64,000 nucleotides of DNA from VFJJ01 sp031362415 (lineage in GTDB: Bacteria; Actinomycetota; Acidimicrobiia; IMCC26256; VFJJ01): NCBI GenBank assembly GCA_031362415.1, contig JANLSK010000133.1:1-64000 (forward strand), read 5' to 3'. A program made the position numbers and the translations under genes. This document shows, one piece after another, positions 17,521-27,054 of the stretch (the first letter of the stretch is position 1; the number at the start of each line of letters is the position of its first letter). The notes beneath the pieces were generated by a model. The model was given only the letters and a program-made list of their open reading frames with translations. It had not been told where the DNA came from and ran no database searches.

Positions 17521-17536
17521 TGTTCCACGTGGAACA
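17521..17536. other. parS: parS site 3
   Basis: A third perfect TGTTCCACGTGGAACA, about 1 kb from the second and 1.35 kb before parA. It has the upstream block but not the downstream block. Confidence 0.93.
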
Positions 17537-18813
17537 GCAGGCGTATCGAGGCGCTCCTCGTGGAGCGTGTAGCGCTGGGGAATGATGCCGGTAGACCGGC
17601 GGCGCCGACGATCCCCCTACGCCACTGCCACGGCAGTGCGGAAATCCGGTCTGGCGTGGGGCCCGACTCGGTCGCTGGGCACGATCCCGACGACTATGTC
17701 AACGACCCGGTGCCGTCATCGGCCCGTGATTCACGCTCGCATCAGCCGGGGCGCACCGAGGCAGCACGGGCGATCAAGACAGAGGATTTCGAGGACCTCA
17801 GCGCATCGCCTGCCGGCTGGGCCGCGGCTTGGGCGAGGACCGTCGCTGCGGCTGGGTACAGGTGACCGTTGCCCATGGCGTAGGACTGCGACGATCACGT
17901 TCGGCGGCTGGGCTTCATCGAGTTCCCGACGACCGAGGCTCACTCCAGGCAGAAACGACGACCTGGCGCACACCGAGGAGGGTCGGCCCGGCCATGATCC
18001 GGTTCGAATCACCGCTCTCCGGAGCGGGATCCCGCCCTCTCGAACTCCAGCCTGGCTCCCCATCCGGGGCGCCCGGCTGCTCGGTTGAGCGACGACTCGA
18101 CTGGGTCATGATGCAGCGCGAGCCTGCGCGTCGCAGACACCCGCGGACGAGGAGGCTTGAGGCGACGACCGTGTGTACGACGCGACGCTGCTCCCGCGCT
18201 CGCGAATCGCCCCCGAGCGAAGCCGAGCGAGAATCAACGTGACGTGGTGTCTCCCTGTGGCCACCGGTCAGGCCTGGCCCACACGCCGGTCTCCCAGGTA
18301 CCCGAGTCGGCGCTGGCCCGATGTTGCTGTTCGCTCCGAGTTCCGACTTCGGGTGACGCCCGTCTGGTCCGGCTGCAGAGCGGGAATGGTGGTGGTCCGG
18401 CCAGCCCGTTCGTCGGCCCAACTCTCGTAACGTGAAGACGGTACCCAGGCAGGCACGCCCAAGCCCGACGATCCAATGCTCGTGGCCCACCAGCCCACCC
18501 ACCAGCCACGAGGGCAGCTCGGCCCGCCCCTCTCAGGGGATGAACTGCCGTGTGAGGCACCTGTGCACCCGTTCGAGCAGTTCCCGATACGCCGACCTCC
18601 GGCTGGGAGCACGACGCCATTGCACCCCGTAACCCTTGGGAGCACTGGGCATGGCGGTGGTCCGGGAATGCTCGACGGCGGACCATGAACGATCCGGCGC
18701 GTTAACGGGAATCAGGTGCGGCACCACAGGGCCGGGTTGAAGGTTCCGCCCACGCTGGCAGCGGTCCCGGAGTCGCGTGCGAGTTGTTCACGCCATGGAG
18801 GGAGCGGGCACCC

Positions 18814-18829
18814 AGGTCCACGTGGAACC
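18814..18829. other. degenerate parS site
   Basis: AGGTCCACGTGGAACC keeps the inner palindrome TCCACGTGGAAC and differs from the perfect parS at three positions. It lies 53 bases before the parA start and could let ParB control the parAB promoter. Confidence 0.5.
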
Positions 18830-18881
18830 GTGATCATGTGGTCTAGGCTGGCCAGCGGTGCCCTTTCCCCGGAGTGATCCA

Positions 18882-19829
18882 ATGGACCGTACGACCACGC
18901 TCCCTGGCGACGAGGCGACCGTGATGGGGCGTCCCGCTGAAAATCTCCCGGCATTGCCGCCTGTACCTGACCTGACCAGAATGAAGGACGCGGCTGCTCG
19001 CCTCGGGACGAGCTCAGATGCCCAGCGTGCCGAGCGCAACGACACCTATGAACTCCCCCGGATCATCGCCCTGGCCAACCAGAAGGGCGGTGTTGGCAAA
19101 ACCACGACCACGGTGAACCTCGGTGCCGCATTGGCCGAGTCCGGGTTCCGGGTCCTGCTCGTCGACCTCGATCCGCAAGGCAACGCCACCACCGGGCTGG
19201 GGCTCAACCTCAGGAGCATCGACGCGTCGATCTACGACGTGATGATGACCGACACCCCCATCGACGATTGCATCGAACCCACGAGCGTCAAGAACCTGTT
19301 CGTGGCCCCGGCCACCATCGATCTTGCCGGCGCCGAGATCGAGTTGGTTCCCATGTTCAGCCGGGAGTTCAGGCTCCGTCGAGCGTTGGCTCAGGTACGC
19401 GACGACTACGACTATGTGCTGATCGATTGCCCACCGTCATTGGGGCTGCTCACCGTGAACGCCATGGCCAGCGCCGATGATGTCATCGTCCCGATTCAGT
19501 GCGAGTACTACGCCCTGGAGGGGCTCGGGCAGTTGGTCAAGAACGTGCAACTCATCAAAACCAACCTGAATCCGGCCCTCGAGATACGGGGCATCGTGAT
19601 GACGATGTTCGATGCCCGCACGAAGTTGGCTGAGCACGTCGAGGCTGACGTTCGTGAGCACTTTGGATCGACGGTGTACCGAACGGTGATCCCGCGCACA
19701 GTCCGCCTCTCTGAGGCCCCGTCGTTCGGGCAACCGATCACGACCTTCGATCCCACGAGCCGCGGTGCGATCGCCTATCGAGAGCTGGCCAAAGAGGTAA
19801 GTCGGGGAGCGCAACGCCGGAGCCCGTGA
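18882..19829 (+). CDS. parA: chromosome-partitioning ATPase ParA
   Basis: A 315-residue deviant Walker ATPase that moves ParB-bound origins along the nucleoid. The signature KGGVGKTTTTVNLGAAL is at about residue 70, after an N-terminal extension of roughly 55 residues, and LVDLDPQGNATTGL follows. DYVLIDCPPSLGLLT is the Walker B region. I chose ATG 18882 because GGAG lies at proper spacing; GTG 18858 is in frame but less likely. parB follows 57 bases later. Confidence 0.96.
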   Translation: MDRTTTLPGDEATVMGRPAENLPALPPVPDLTRMKDAAARLGTSSDAQRAERNDTYELPRIIALANQKGGVGKTTTTVNLGAALAESGFRVLLVDLDPQGNATTGLGLNLRSIDASIYDVMMTDTPIDDCIEPTSVKNLFVAPATIDLAGAEIELVPMFSREFRLRRALAQVRDDYDYVLIDCPPSLGLLTVNAMASADDVIVPIQCEYYALEGLGQLVKNVQLIKTNLNPALEIRGIVMTMFDARTKLAEHVEADVREHFGSTVYRTVIPRTVRLSEAPSFGQPITTFDPTSRGAIAYRELAKEVSRGAQRRSP

Positions 19830-19886
19830 GCGCCCGAGGGGGCGATCGTCGACAGCGTCTCGGGTCACTCGAGGGAGGAAATTCAG

Positions 19887-20786
19887 GTGGTGCAGCGTGG
19901 GGGTTTGGGAAAGGGCCTCGGAGCCCTCATTCCGACGGCGTCGATGCCCGGGGGCGGTGGTCTCCAAGACCTTCCGATCTCGGACGTGCGCCCCAACACG
20001 TACCAACCTCGGCAGCATTTCGATGAAGAGCTGCTGACCAGCCTGGCCGATTCGGTGCGTGAGGTCGGTGTTCTGCAACCCATCCTGGTTCGGCCCCTTG
20101 CCGACGGTGGATATGAGCTCATCGCCGGCGAGCGCCGCTGGCGCGCCGCTCGGCGGGCCGGTCTCCAGACCATCCCGGCGCTCGTGCGTGACGTCGATGA
20201 TGCCGGTGCCTTGGAGCAGGCGCTGGTGGAGAACCTCCATCGCTCCGACCTGAATCCTCTGGAGGAGGCGGCCGCGTACCAGCAGCTCATCGATGATTTC
20301 GAGCTGACCCACGACGAGGTGGCGGCTCGTGTCGGGCGTAGCCGAGCCACGGTGTCCAACATTCTTCGGTTGATGCAGCTCCCACCGGCGATCCAGCGGC
20401 TCCTGCAGCTCGGACAGGTCCAGATGGGCCATGCCCGGGCGCTGCTGGGTACGCCCGATCGTGCGTTCCAGGAGCAGCTCGCCCGCCGGGTGGCCACCGA
20501 CGGCTTGTCGGTTCGCGAAGTCGAAGACGCCGTGCGACTCCGAAACGAAGGGGCTGGCTCGTCCCGGCAACCGGCCGCGTCGCCCCCACCGCGCCTGCGC
20601 TCTCCGGGATTGCTGGAGCTTGAGGAGCGCCTCTGCGACCTGTATTCGACCCGCGTGCACATCTCGATGGGGACCAAGAACGCAGGCAAGATCAGCATTG
20701 ACTTCGCCACGGTCGAAGATCTCGAACGGATCTATCGCATCATGAACGGCGCCGGCTCGGCGTCGCCCCGAGACGCCAACGTCTAG
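19887..20786 (+). CDS. parB: chromosome-partitioning protein ParB
   Basis: A 299-residue CTP-dependent DNA clamp that binds parS and spreads. The N-terminus RGGLGKGLGALIP is the ParA-contacting segment, the CTPase motif reads AGERRWRAARRAGL (near residue 80), ENLHRSDLNPLEEAAAYQQL follows, and a helix-turn-helix (TTEVAARVGRSRATVSNIL-like) binds parS. The C-terminal dimerisation domain ends in KISIDFATVEDLERIYRIM. GTG 19887 is preceded by GGAGG. Its targets, three perfect parS sites, are upstream of parA. Confidence 0.97.
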   Translation: MVQRGGLGKGLGALIPTASMPGGGGLQDLPISDVRPNTYQPRQHFDEELLTSLADSVREVGVLQPILVRPLADGGYELIAGERRWRAARRAGLQTIPALVRDVDDAGALEQALVENLHRSDLNPLEEAAAYQQLIDDFELTHDEVAARVGRSRATVSNILRLMQLPPAIQRLLQLGQVQMGHARALLGTPDRAFQEQLARRVATDGLSVREVEDAVRLRNEGAGSSRQPAASPPPRLRSPGLLELEERLCDLYSTRVHISMGTKNAGKISIDFATVEDLERIYRIMNGAGSASPRDANV

Positions 20787-20828
20787 AGGATCAGCTGCGA
20801 CTCGGAGTCGATTCGGGCGAGCATTGGC

Positions 20829-21851
20829 TCACGATGGCGTGGGCTCGGTGTGTTCTTCGATTGCCTCACGCAAGCCCGTGGCGATGGCCTCGCCGATCGC
20901 GTAGGGGTGACGCACCACCTCCGCCATGGCCGCGGCATCATCAGCGCGCACGAGCTCGATGACGACCGCCGGCATGCGACTCTCACGCAACAGGGAGACT
21001 CGGGCGCCTGTCGGCTCGATGGGGAGGGGGAGCAGTTGTCCGAGAGCCAGGCTGACCCGTGATGCCATCCGAAAGCCTGCTTCTGACCGGAACGGCCCCG
21101 AGGCGAAGTACGAACACGACGGGCTCCCGGCGTCTGACGCCCACCGGAGCGCGACGAGCGCGTCGACCCCAAACCGGTTGGCTCGGGCTGCGACGAGACT
21201 GTGGTCGACCCCGCACACGTCGGTCAGCACGTCGGCGCCGCTGTGGGTGAGGCTGCGTGAGACGGCGGCGGCGACGACATCGAGCCCGGGCTCCACCACG
21301 ACCAGAATGCTCCGACCGCGTAGCTTGGCGGGCACCGTGCGAAGAACCTCCAGCTCACGGACCTGGGCGATCGAGTCGTCGCGGGGTGGGCCGAAGCGGG
21401 CCATTGCGGCGACCGAGTCGGGCCCGCAGATACCGTCAGCCGACAGCCCGACGTTGCGCTGGAACTCGCGGAGAGCCCCCTGCGTGGAAGGACCGAAGAT
21501 GGCGTCTTCGCGTCCAGCGTCGAAACCCAGCGCATTGAGCTGCCGCTGGAGTCCGCCGACGTCATCACCCCGAATCATCGGAGCCTTGAGGTACAGCAGA
21601 CGGTCACCGAGCTTGTGGCGACTTTCGTCAAGAGCTCGCCAGGTCTGGGCGCCGACGATGCCGTCGACACGGAGCCTCCGCTGGTTCTGGAAGCAGCGGA
21701 CGGCGTCTTCGGTGCCTTCGCCGAAGGTACCCTCACGCTCCACCAGAGGGATGGAGTAGCCGAGATCGATCAGACGGCGCTGAAGATCGCGCACGGCTTC
21801 ACCATGCTGAGATCGTTCGATCCAGACGGGATCGGCCACGAGATCACCCAC
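20829..21851 (-). CDS. cwlM: CwlM-like peptidoglycan-binding pseudo-amidase
   Basis: A protein of about 340 residues with two PG_binding_1 repeats (about 14-76 and 88-150) and a C-terminal Amidase_3-like domain (180-335). The active-site pattern is lost: where amidases have D-x-GHGG this reads VVEPGLD, and where they have S-x-H-x-N it reads ALRWAS, so the zinc histidines appear absent. In mycobacteria the CwlM homologue, in this same place beside trxA and parB, is a cytoplasmic regulator of MurA, controlled by PknB, rather than a hydrolase. No signal peptide is visible, which fits. Start is GTG 21851 or 21839. Confidence 0.82.
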   Translation of the reverse strand: MGDLVADPVWIERSQHGEAVRDLQRRLIDLGYSIPLVEREGTFGEGTEDAVRCFQNQRRLRVDGIVGAQTWRALDESRHKLGDRLLYLKAPMIRGDDVGGLQRQLNALGFDAGREDAIFGPSTQGALREFQRNVGLSADGICGPDSVAAMARFGPPRDDSIAQVRELEVLRTVPAKLRGRSILVVVEPGLDVVAAAVSRSLTHSGADVLTDVCGVDHSLVAARANRFGVDALVALRWASDAGSPSCSYFASGPFRSEAGFRMASRVSLALGQLLPLPIEPTGARVSLLRESRMPAVVIELVRADDAAAMAEVVRHPYAIGEAIATGLREAIEEHTEPTPS

Positions 21852-21904
21852 GAGACAGGACCAGGAGCCGGGCTGCGCCCGTTCCCGATCCGACCGTTCG
21901 GGAG

Positions 21905-22234
21905 CTAGGCGATGAACTCGGCCAGGTCTTGCAGCAGAGCGCCCTTGCCCTTGGCTCCGACGAGACGCTTGGCCGGGACCCCGTCCTTGAAGACGATGAG
22001 CGTGGGGATGCTCATGACGTCGAAGCGACGGGCCGCGTTGGGGTTGTCGTCGACGTTGAGCTTGGCGATGGTGATCTTCCCGGCGTACTCCGTGGCGATC
22101 TCGGCGAGCACGGGGGCGATCATCTTGCACGGGCCGCACCACTCGGCCCAGAAGTCGACCACCACGGGGGTATCGGACGAGGCGACGCTCTCGTCGAAGG
22201 TGGCGTCACTGAGAGTCACGATTCCGTCAGCCAT
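21905..22234 (-). CDS. trxA: thioredoxin
   Basis: A 109-residue disulfide reductant with the active site WCGPCK in FWAEWCGPCKMIAPVL and the cis-proline segment SIPTLIVFKDG. ATG 22234 is preceded by AAAGGA at seven bases. It lies between trxB and cwlM, the standard actinobacterial order, and trxB should be its reductase. Confidence 0.97.
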   Translation of the reverse strand: MADGIVTLSDATFDESVASSDTPVVVDFWAEWCGPCKMIAPVLAEIATEYAGKITIAKLNVDDNPNAARRFDVMSIPTLIVFKDGVPAKRLVGAKGKGALLQDLAEFIA

Positions 22235-22310
22235 GGGGGGTCCTTTCGTTGGGCGGAGTGTAGCCAGGGCTTCGAACACCCCCGTGGCTCAAGATGTTCC
22301 CGGTGCCGGG

Positions 22311-23249
<939 letters not shown>

Positions 23250-23322
23250 GGAGAACCTCGGAGATCGAGCGAATGGTCAAGATTGGCGGACGGTCGATGG
23301 ATCGGGGCGCCGACTCCGGGCG

Positions 23323-23601
23323 TTACCGGGCTCGGCGCGTCCAGACGAACATCCCCAGGGCGACGAAGATTCCGCCGACGATCAGGTGTGCGGCCCAGGC
23401 CCGATCGCCAGGCATGGCGATGACCAGGAGCCGGAAGGCGCCGATGGCCAACAGCGCCAGGGCCGCCACCGCGAAGAACGCGGCCAGGAGGCCGTAGACG
23501 ATGGCCCGGGCCACGGACTTCGTCGGTACGACAGCCTTGTCGCGAACGGTGCCGACGGCGGTCTCTACGAGATCGGCCGCCTGGGTGGTCCAGTCACTCA
23601 C
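23323..23601 (-). CDS. small two-helix membrane protein
   Basis: A 92-residue protein with a polar N-terminal helix (about 1-30) and two hydrophobic helices (AIVYGLLAAFFAVAALALLAIGAF and AHLIVGGIFVALGMFVW), ending in a basic TRRAR tail. It resembles the phage-holin-like or DUF1469-type small proteins only in layout. GTG 23601 is the likely start. It sits between trxB and the putative anti-sigma gene. I do not recognise the family. Confidence 0.65.
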   Translation of the reverse strand: MSDWTTQAADLVETAVGTVRDKAVVPTKSVARAIVYGLLAAFFAVAALALLAIGAFRLLVIAMPGDRAWAAHLIVGGIFVALGMFVWTRRAR

Positions 23602-23690
23602 GGGGGCCAGGCTAGCCAAGCGACCTCGTCAACCGCATGTCTGAGCGCTCCAGGTTCCTACCGGGTCTCGGGCCGTCCGTCGTCTCGGGC

Positions 23691-24692
23691 TCAGCTACGC
23701 ACCGGTGGCGCTGCGAGCTCGAACACGACGGCGCAGGTCTCGGCGTCGAGGCCGATCACGACGCGCTCGGCGCCCCGACCCACGACGTAGACCTGCACGT
23801 CGACACCGTCGACCCGAGCCCGGGTTGGGATGACGACCGTTGTTCTGGCCGACTGTTCATCGGTGATCGGGCAGACAGCGTCGGCCGTGCCGCTGGTCGT
23901 GGCCACCGGGGCGTTGGTGGCGTTGGTGATAGCCGTTGTCGTGGCGTTGGGCGCTGGGGACACGGCGTCGAGACGGTTCACCAGGGCGGTGACCAAGCTG
24001 GCCGCGTCGTTGAACGTGCCCAGATCAGCGCCGAGGTCGGCGTCGTCGAATTGCGCGCCGGACGGGTTGGGCAGTGATGTCGACTCGCCCTCGACCGGCA
24101 CCGTGGTCGCCGCAGTTGCGGCGTCGGCGACAGGACCCGCATTGGTCGTCGCGGCCCGGGTGCTCTCTGCTCCACCGTCACCGGGGACCCCGAGTGCCTC
24201 GGCCGCAAGCGAGGTGTCGCTGGCCGCCGCGGTCGTGGCGTCGAATGCCGCTGGGGCAGCGGCTTCGGCACCACTCTCGGCTCGGGCCTCGAACGTCGAA
24301 TCGTCGGCGGCAACCTTGACGGAAGCCGCGTCGTCGCCGGAGCGGTCACCGGATGTGCTGACGACGACAGCCACCACGACCGCCGCCGCCGCTGCTCCCA
24401 CCAGCGCCGTCCTCTGGAACCAACGCTGACGTCGCCCGGCCAGGGGAACGGGTTGCACCCGGTCGCCGTTCGCATCATCAGGGACGGCGCTCTCGGGGAC
24501 GGCGCTTCCGGCGGTGTCGAGCACGCCGTCGTCGAAGGCGGCCAGCGCTGCTCGAAGAACACGCCGGCGGGTCAGGTCGTCGACGGGCTCGACGTCGCGC
24601 AGCGCCGATCGGATCGCCTGCAGCTCGGCCGGGCTGACCGCGCTGTCGGGATCACTGGTGGGATCGCTCCGCAGGTTGTCGGATTCGTTCAT
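23691..24692 (-). CDS. putative membrane-bound anti-sigma factor
   Basis: A 333-residue protein next to and downstream of an ECF sigma gene. Residues 1-85 are polar and could hold a sigma-binding domain (PAELQAIRSALRDVEPVDDLTRRRVLRAALAAF), a single transmembrane helix spans about 94-112, and a 150-residue Ala/Thr-rich extracytoplasmic linker leads to a small folded region with two cysteines (VCPITDEQ and ETCAVVFEL) near the end. No zinc-type HxxxCxxC motif is seen. Position matches the anti-sigma genes beside SigM in actinobacteria. The role is inferred. Confidence 0.6.
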   Translation of the reverse strand: MNESDNLRSDPTSDPDSAVSPAELQAIRSALRDVEPVDDLTRRRVLRAALAAFDDGVLDTAGSAVPESAVPDDANGDRVQPVPLAGRRQRWFQRTALVGAAAAAVVVAVVVSTSGDRSGDDAASVKVAADDSTFEARAESGAEAAAPAAFDATTAAASDTSLAAEALGVPGDGGAESTRAATTNAGPVADAATAATTVPVEGESTSLPNPSGAQFDDADLGADLGTFNDAASLVTALVNRLDAVSPAPNATTTAITNATNAPVATTSGTADAVCPITDEQSARTTVVIPTRARVDGVDVQVYVVGRGAERVVIGLDAETCAVVFELAAPPVRS

Positions 24693-24787
24693 CGAGGACT
24701 CAATGCTGGCGAGGGAGGGCTGGACGAGTCAGGGCTGGGCGAGCGGGGACCGGGGCGGGGGCAGACCATGCTCACGACGATGGACGT

Positions 24788-25387
24788 TCATCGCGGGGTG
24801 TCGGTTGCTTGGACGTCGGGAGTGGTGGGGGAGTTCCCGAGGATCGCCGCCAGAGCCTGGCGACCTCGGGCGATGCGGGACCGGACCGTCCCGATGGGGA
24901 TGTCGAGGGCCTCGGCGATCTCGGCATAGTCGAGGTCGGCGAGATCGCGCAGCACCACTGCGGTGCGGAACTCCTCGGGGATGCGGGCCAGGGCGGCATC
25001 GATGTCGATGCGGGCGTTCACCGCCGACTCCGGGGACGAGACGGTGGCATCGCCGGGGATCGGGCCGGTGTCAAACGAGGTGTCGCTCGGCGTGGGACGG
25101 CGTTTGCGTCGGCGTACTTCGTCGAGCGCAGCGTTGGTGGCCACCCGGTACAACCACGTGGTGAACAACGACCGTCCGTCGAACGACGAGATGCGACGCG
25201 ACACCGAGATGAGCGCCTCCTGGGTGGCATCGAGCGCGTCCTCGGAGTGCCCGGTGACACGCCGACACACCGCGTGCACGTAGTCGAAGTGGCGTTCGAG
25301 GAGGATCTCGAGCGCTCGACGGTTGCCGCCAGCAGCCGCCCGAGCCAGATCGTTGTCGGAAGCGCCGGTGAGACGCTCGGGTGCCAT
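24788..25387 (-). CDS. sigM: SigM-like ECF RNA polymerase sigma factor
   Basis: A 199-residue ECF sigma. Region 2 (about 10-90) shows DNDLARAAAGGNRRALEILLERHFDYVHAVC and the conserved DATQEALISVSRRISSFDGRSLFTTWLYRVATNAALD; region 4 (about 125-180) shows LPEEFRTAVVLRDL-like and YAEIAEALDIPIGTVRSRIARGR. I start it at ATG 25387. The pseudokinase gene ends eight bases upstream. Synteny with the mycobacterial murJ-sigM-trxB locus supports SigM, which controls envelope and redox genes. The next gene downstream is a putative anti-sigma. Confidence 0.88.
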   Translation of the reverse strand: MAPERLTGASDNDLARAAAGGNRRALEILLERHFDYVHAVCRRVTGHSEDALDATQEALISVSRRISSFDGRSLFTTWLYRVATNAALDEVRRRKRRPTPSDTSFDTGPIPGDATVSSPESAVNARIDIDAALARIPEEFRTAVVLRDLADLDYAEIAEALDIPIGTVRSRIARGRQALAAILGNSPTTPDVQATDTPR

Positions 25388-25395
25388 GTCTTGCG

Positions 25396-26928
25396 CTACC
25401 CGCCCACCGAAAGCACCGCGATCTCGCTGACCATCATGGTGTACTCGCCCGGGTCCGTCGACTCGTGCAGGCGCGTGAACCACACCAGAAGTCGACCACC
25501 GGTCTGGGGCTCATCGAGCACAGCGATCGTGTCGGGACTGGTGCCGGCGGTAATGGTGGCGATGGGCTCGCCCCACCCCAGGTAGCTCGACGGCAGCGGT
25601 CCCGTGACCGCGCCGTGCACCAGCGCGCTCCAGCCGTTGCCGGGGCTGGTGATCCGCACAGCAGTGACCGTGACGCCGTCGGGGACATCGACGATCAGCC
25701 CGACGCCGTCTTTGAGGCCACGGAGGAGCACGTTCTTGTACAGCTCGGTCCGCCATGCTGTGGTGGGATCGTTGTCGATGGCGAGCGGCACCAGGTCGGG
25801 CTTCTCACGTCCGTCGCCCATGGGATCGAAGTCGTCGGCTCCGATCGGCGTCACCGAAACCGTGGGCACATCCTGCGGGGGGTTCTGTTCGTCGTCGAGG
25901 CCGGCGAGGTCGGTGGCCCCAGCCTCGGTGGCGCTCTCGGCGAGTGAGGCCGAGATGGTGAGCCTGGTTGTTGTGCCGGCCGCTTGGTCGGAGTCGGACC
26001 CCCCGGGAACGACCTGGCTGATCGCCCGCCGCCCCGATTCCGACGCCAGCACGCCGATCAACACGCTCACCAGCGCCACGGCCAACACGCCGACCACGAG
26101 CATCACGTCATGGCGCGACCGCGAGCGTGAACGCACCGATCGCCGGTCGTGGACGGGAGAAGCGGCGCGTTCGTCGGTGAACTCGAGACGCCCCAGCTCG
26201 CGCCGGAGCTCGGCCACCGACTCGAAGCGCCCCTTGAGCGCCCTGGTCGTGAGGTCGTCGAGCTCTCGGGTGACATCGGCCCGTACCTGACGGGCGCACA
26301 GTGCGGGCTCGCCGGGCGGTCGTCCGCACACCAGCGTGTAGAGCACCGTGCCGACGGTGGTTATGGCCGCCGCTCGGGTCGCATCGGAGTCTCCGTCGGC
26401 GAGCCCGCATCGCAGTGCCGTGACCGTGAGCGCGTCGTGGGCGCCCACGAGGATGTCGTCGAGATCGATGCCGCCGTGGAGGATGCCGTGGTGTTCGAGC
26501 GCGTCGAGGGGGGCGGCGAGCTGCATGGCGATGCGCACGGCGCGAGCGAGCGCCATGGGGGCCTCGGCAGCCGCGAAGCCTTCCAGGCGTGAGCCCTCGA
26601 CGAGCTCGCCCACCGTGAAGACGCAGGGCGTGACACCGGAGTCGAACGTGGTCGCGATGGCCGGATGCTCGATGCGGGTGGTGAGGCGAGATCGTTCGAG
26701 GAACTCGAGGCGCCGGTCGGGATCGGTCCCCAGATGGGCCGCCAACACTTTCACGGCCACGCGCCGGGCCAGGATGGCGTCGTCGGCGATCCAGACCGTG
26801 CACGCCACTCCGTTGGCGATCGGGCGGTGGAGTCGGTAGCGCCCGGCGAGCAGCATGCCCGCGACGGGACGCCCGGTGGGGGGATCCGGTTCGAGGAGGG
26901 ACGCGTCGGTGGCAAAGATCTCGGCCAC
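25396..26928 (-). CDS. membrane pseudokinase with extracytoplasmic discoidin-like domain
   Basis: A 510-residue protein. Residues 28-255 have the fold of a Ser/Thr kinase (GRYRLHRPIANG, then RRVAVKVLA with the lysine kept), but HRD is HGG in LHGGIDLDDIL and DFG is RCG, so catalysis is unlikely. A transmembrane helix lies near 275-297, then an extracellular part with a beta-sandwich like F5/8 discoidin domains (AIDNDPTTAWRT). In mycobacteria the same pseudokinase and sugar-binding-like domain are fused to MurJ (MviN), where FhaA binds the phosphorylated form. Here it is a separate gene, parted from murJ by degV. Confidence 0.8.
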   Translation of the reverse strand: MAEIFATDASLLEPDPPTGRPVAGMLLAGRYRLHRPIANGVACTVWIADDAILARRVAVKVLAAHLGTDPDRRLEFLERSRLTTRIEHPAIATTFDSGVTPCVFTVGELVEGSRLEGFAAAEAPMALARAVRIAMQLAAPLDALEHHGILHGGIDLDDILVGAHDALTVTALRCGLADGDSDATRAAAITTVGTVLYTLVCGRPPGEPALCARQVRADVTRELDDLTTRALKGRFESVAELRRELGRLEFTDERAASPVHDRRSVRSRSRSRHDVMLVVGVLAVALVSVLIGVLASESGRRAISQVVPGGSDSDQAAGTTTRLTISASLAESATEAGATDLAGLDDEQNPPQDVPTVSVTPIGADDFDPMGDGREKPDLVPLAIDNDPTTAWRTELYKNVLLRGLKDGVGLIVDVPDGVTVTAVRITSPGNGWSALVHGAVTGPLPSSYLGWGEPIATITAGTSPDTIAVLDEPQTGGRLLVWFTRLHESTDPGEYTMMVSEIAVLSVGG

Positions 26929-27054
26929 GGTCTGTCAACCGTAGTGTGATCGCCCTCGTGCTCGGGTGGATCGGGACGGGCGTGTCGGGTTCGCAGCGGG
27001 GAGGCGCGCCCGGTGGCGCCTGGGCCCCGCGCACCTGGGCCCCGTGCAGCCGGA

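Larger units (their letters stand above)
16626..18881. other. gene-free parS region upstream of parA
   Basis: About 2.2 kb with no gene I can defend on either strand. Open frames here lack family features and ribosome binding sites and look like GC-rich shadows. It contains parS 3, its upstream block and a degenerate fourth parS near parA. A gene desert of this size is unusual in an otherwise dense window and suggests a centromere-like or decayed region. The parA promoter should be at its right end (TATCC- or TAGGCT-like hexamers near 18840). Confidence 0.55.

Noticed and set aside
17990..18030. GGTTCGAATC resembling a tRNA T arm
   Set aside because: The flanking bases do not pair and no D arm, anticodon arm or acceptor stem can be drawn.
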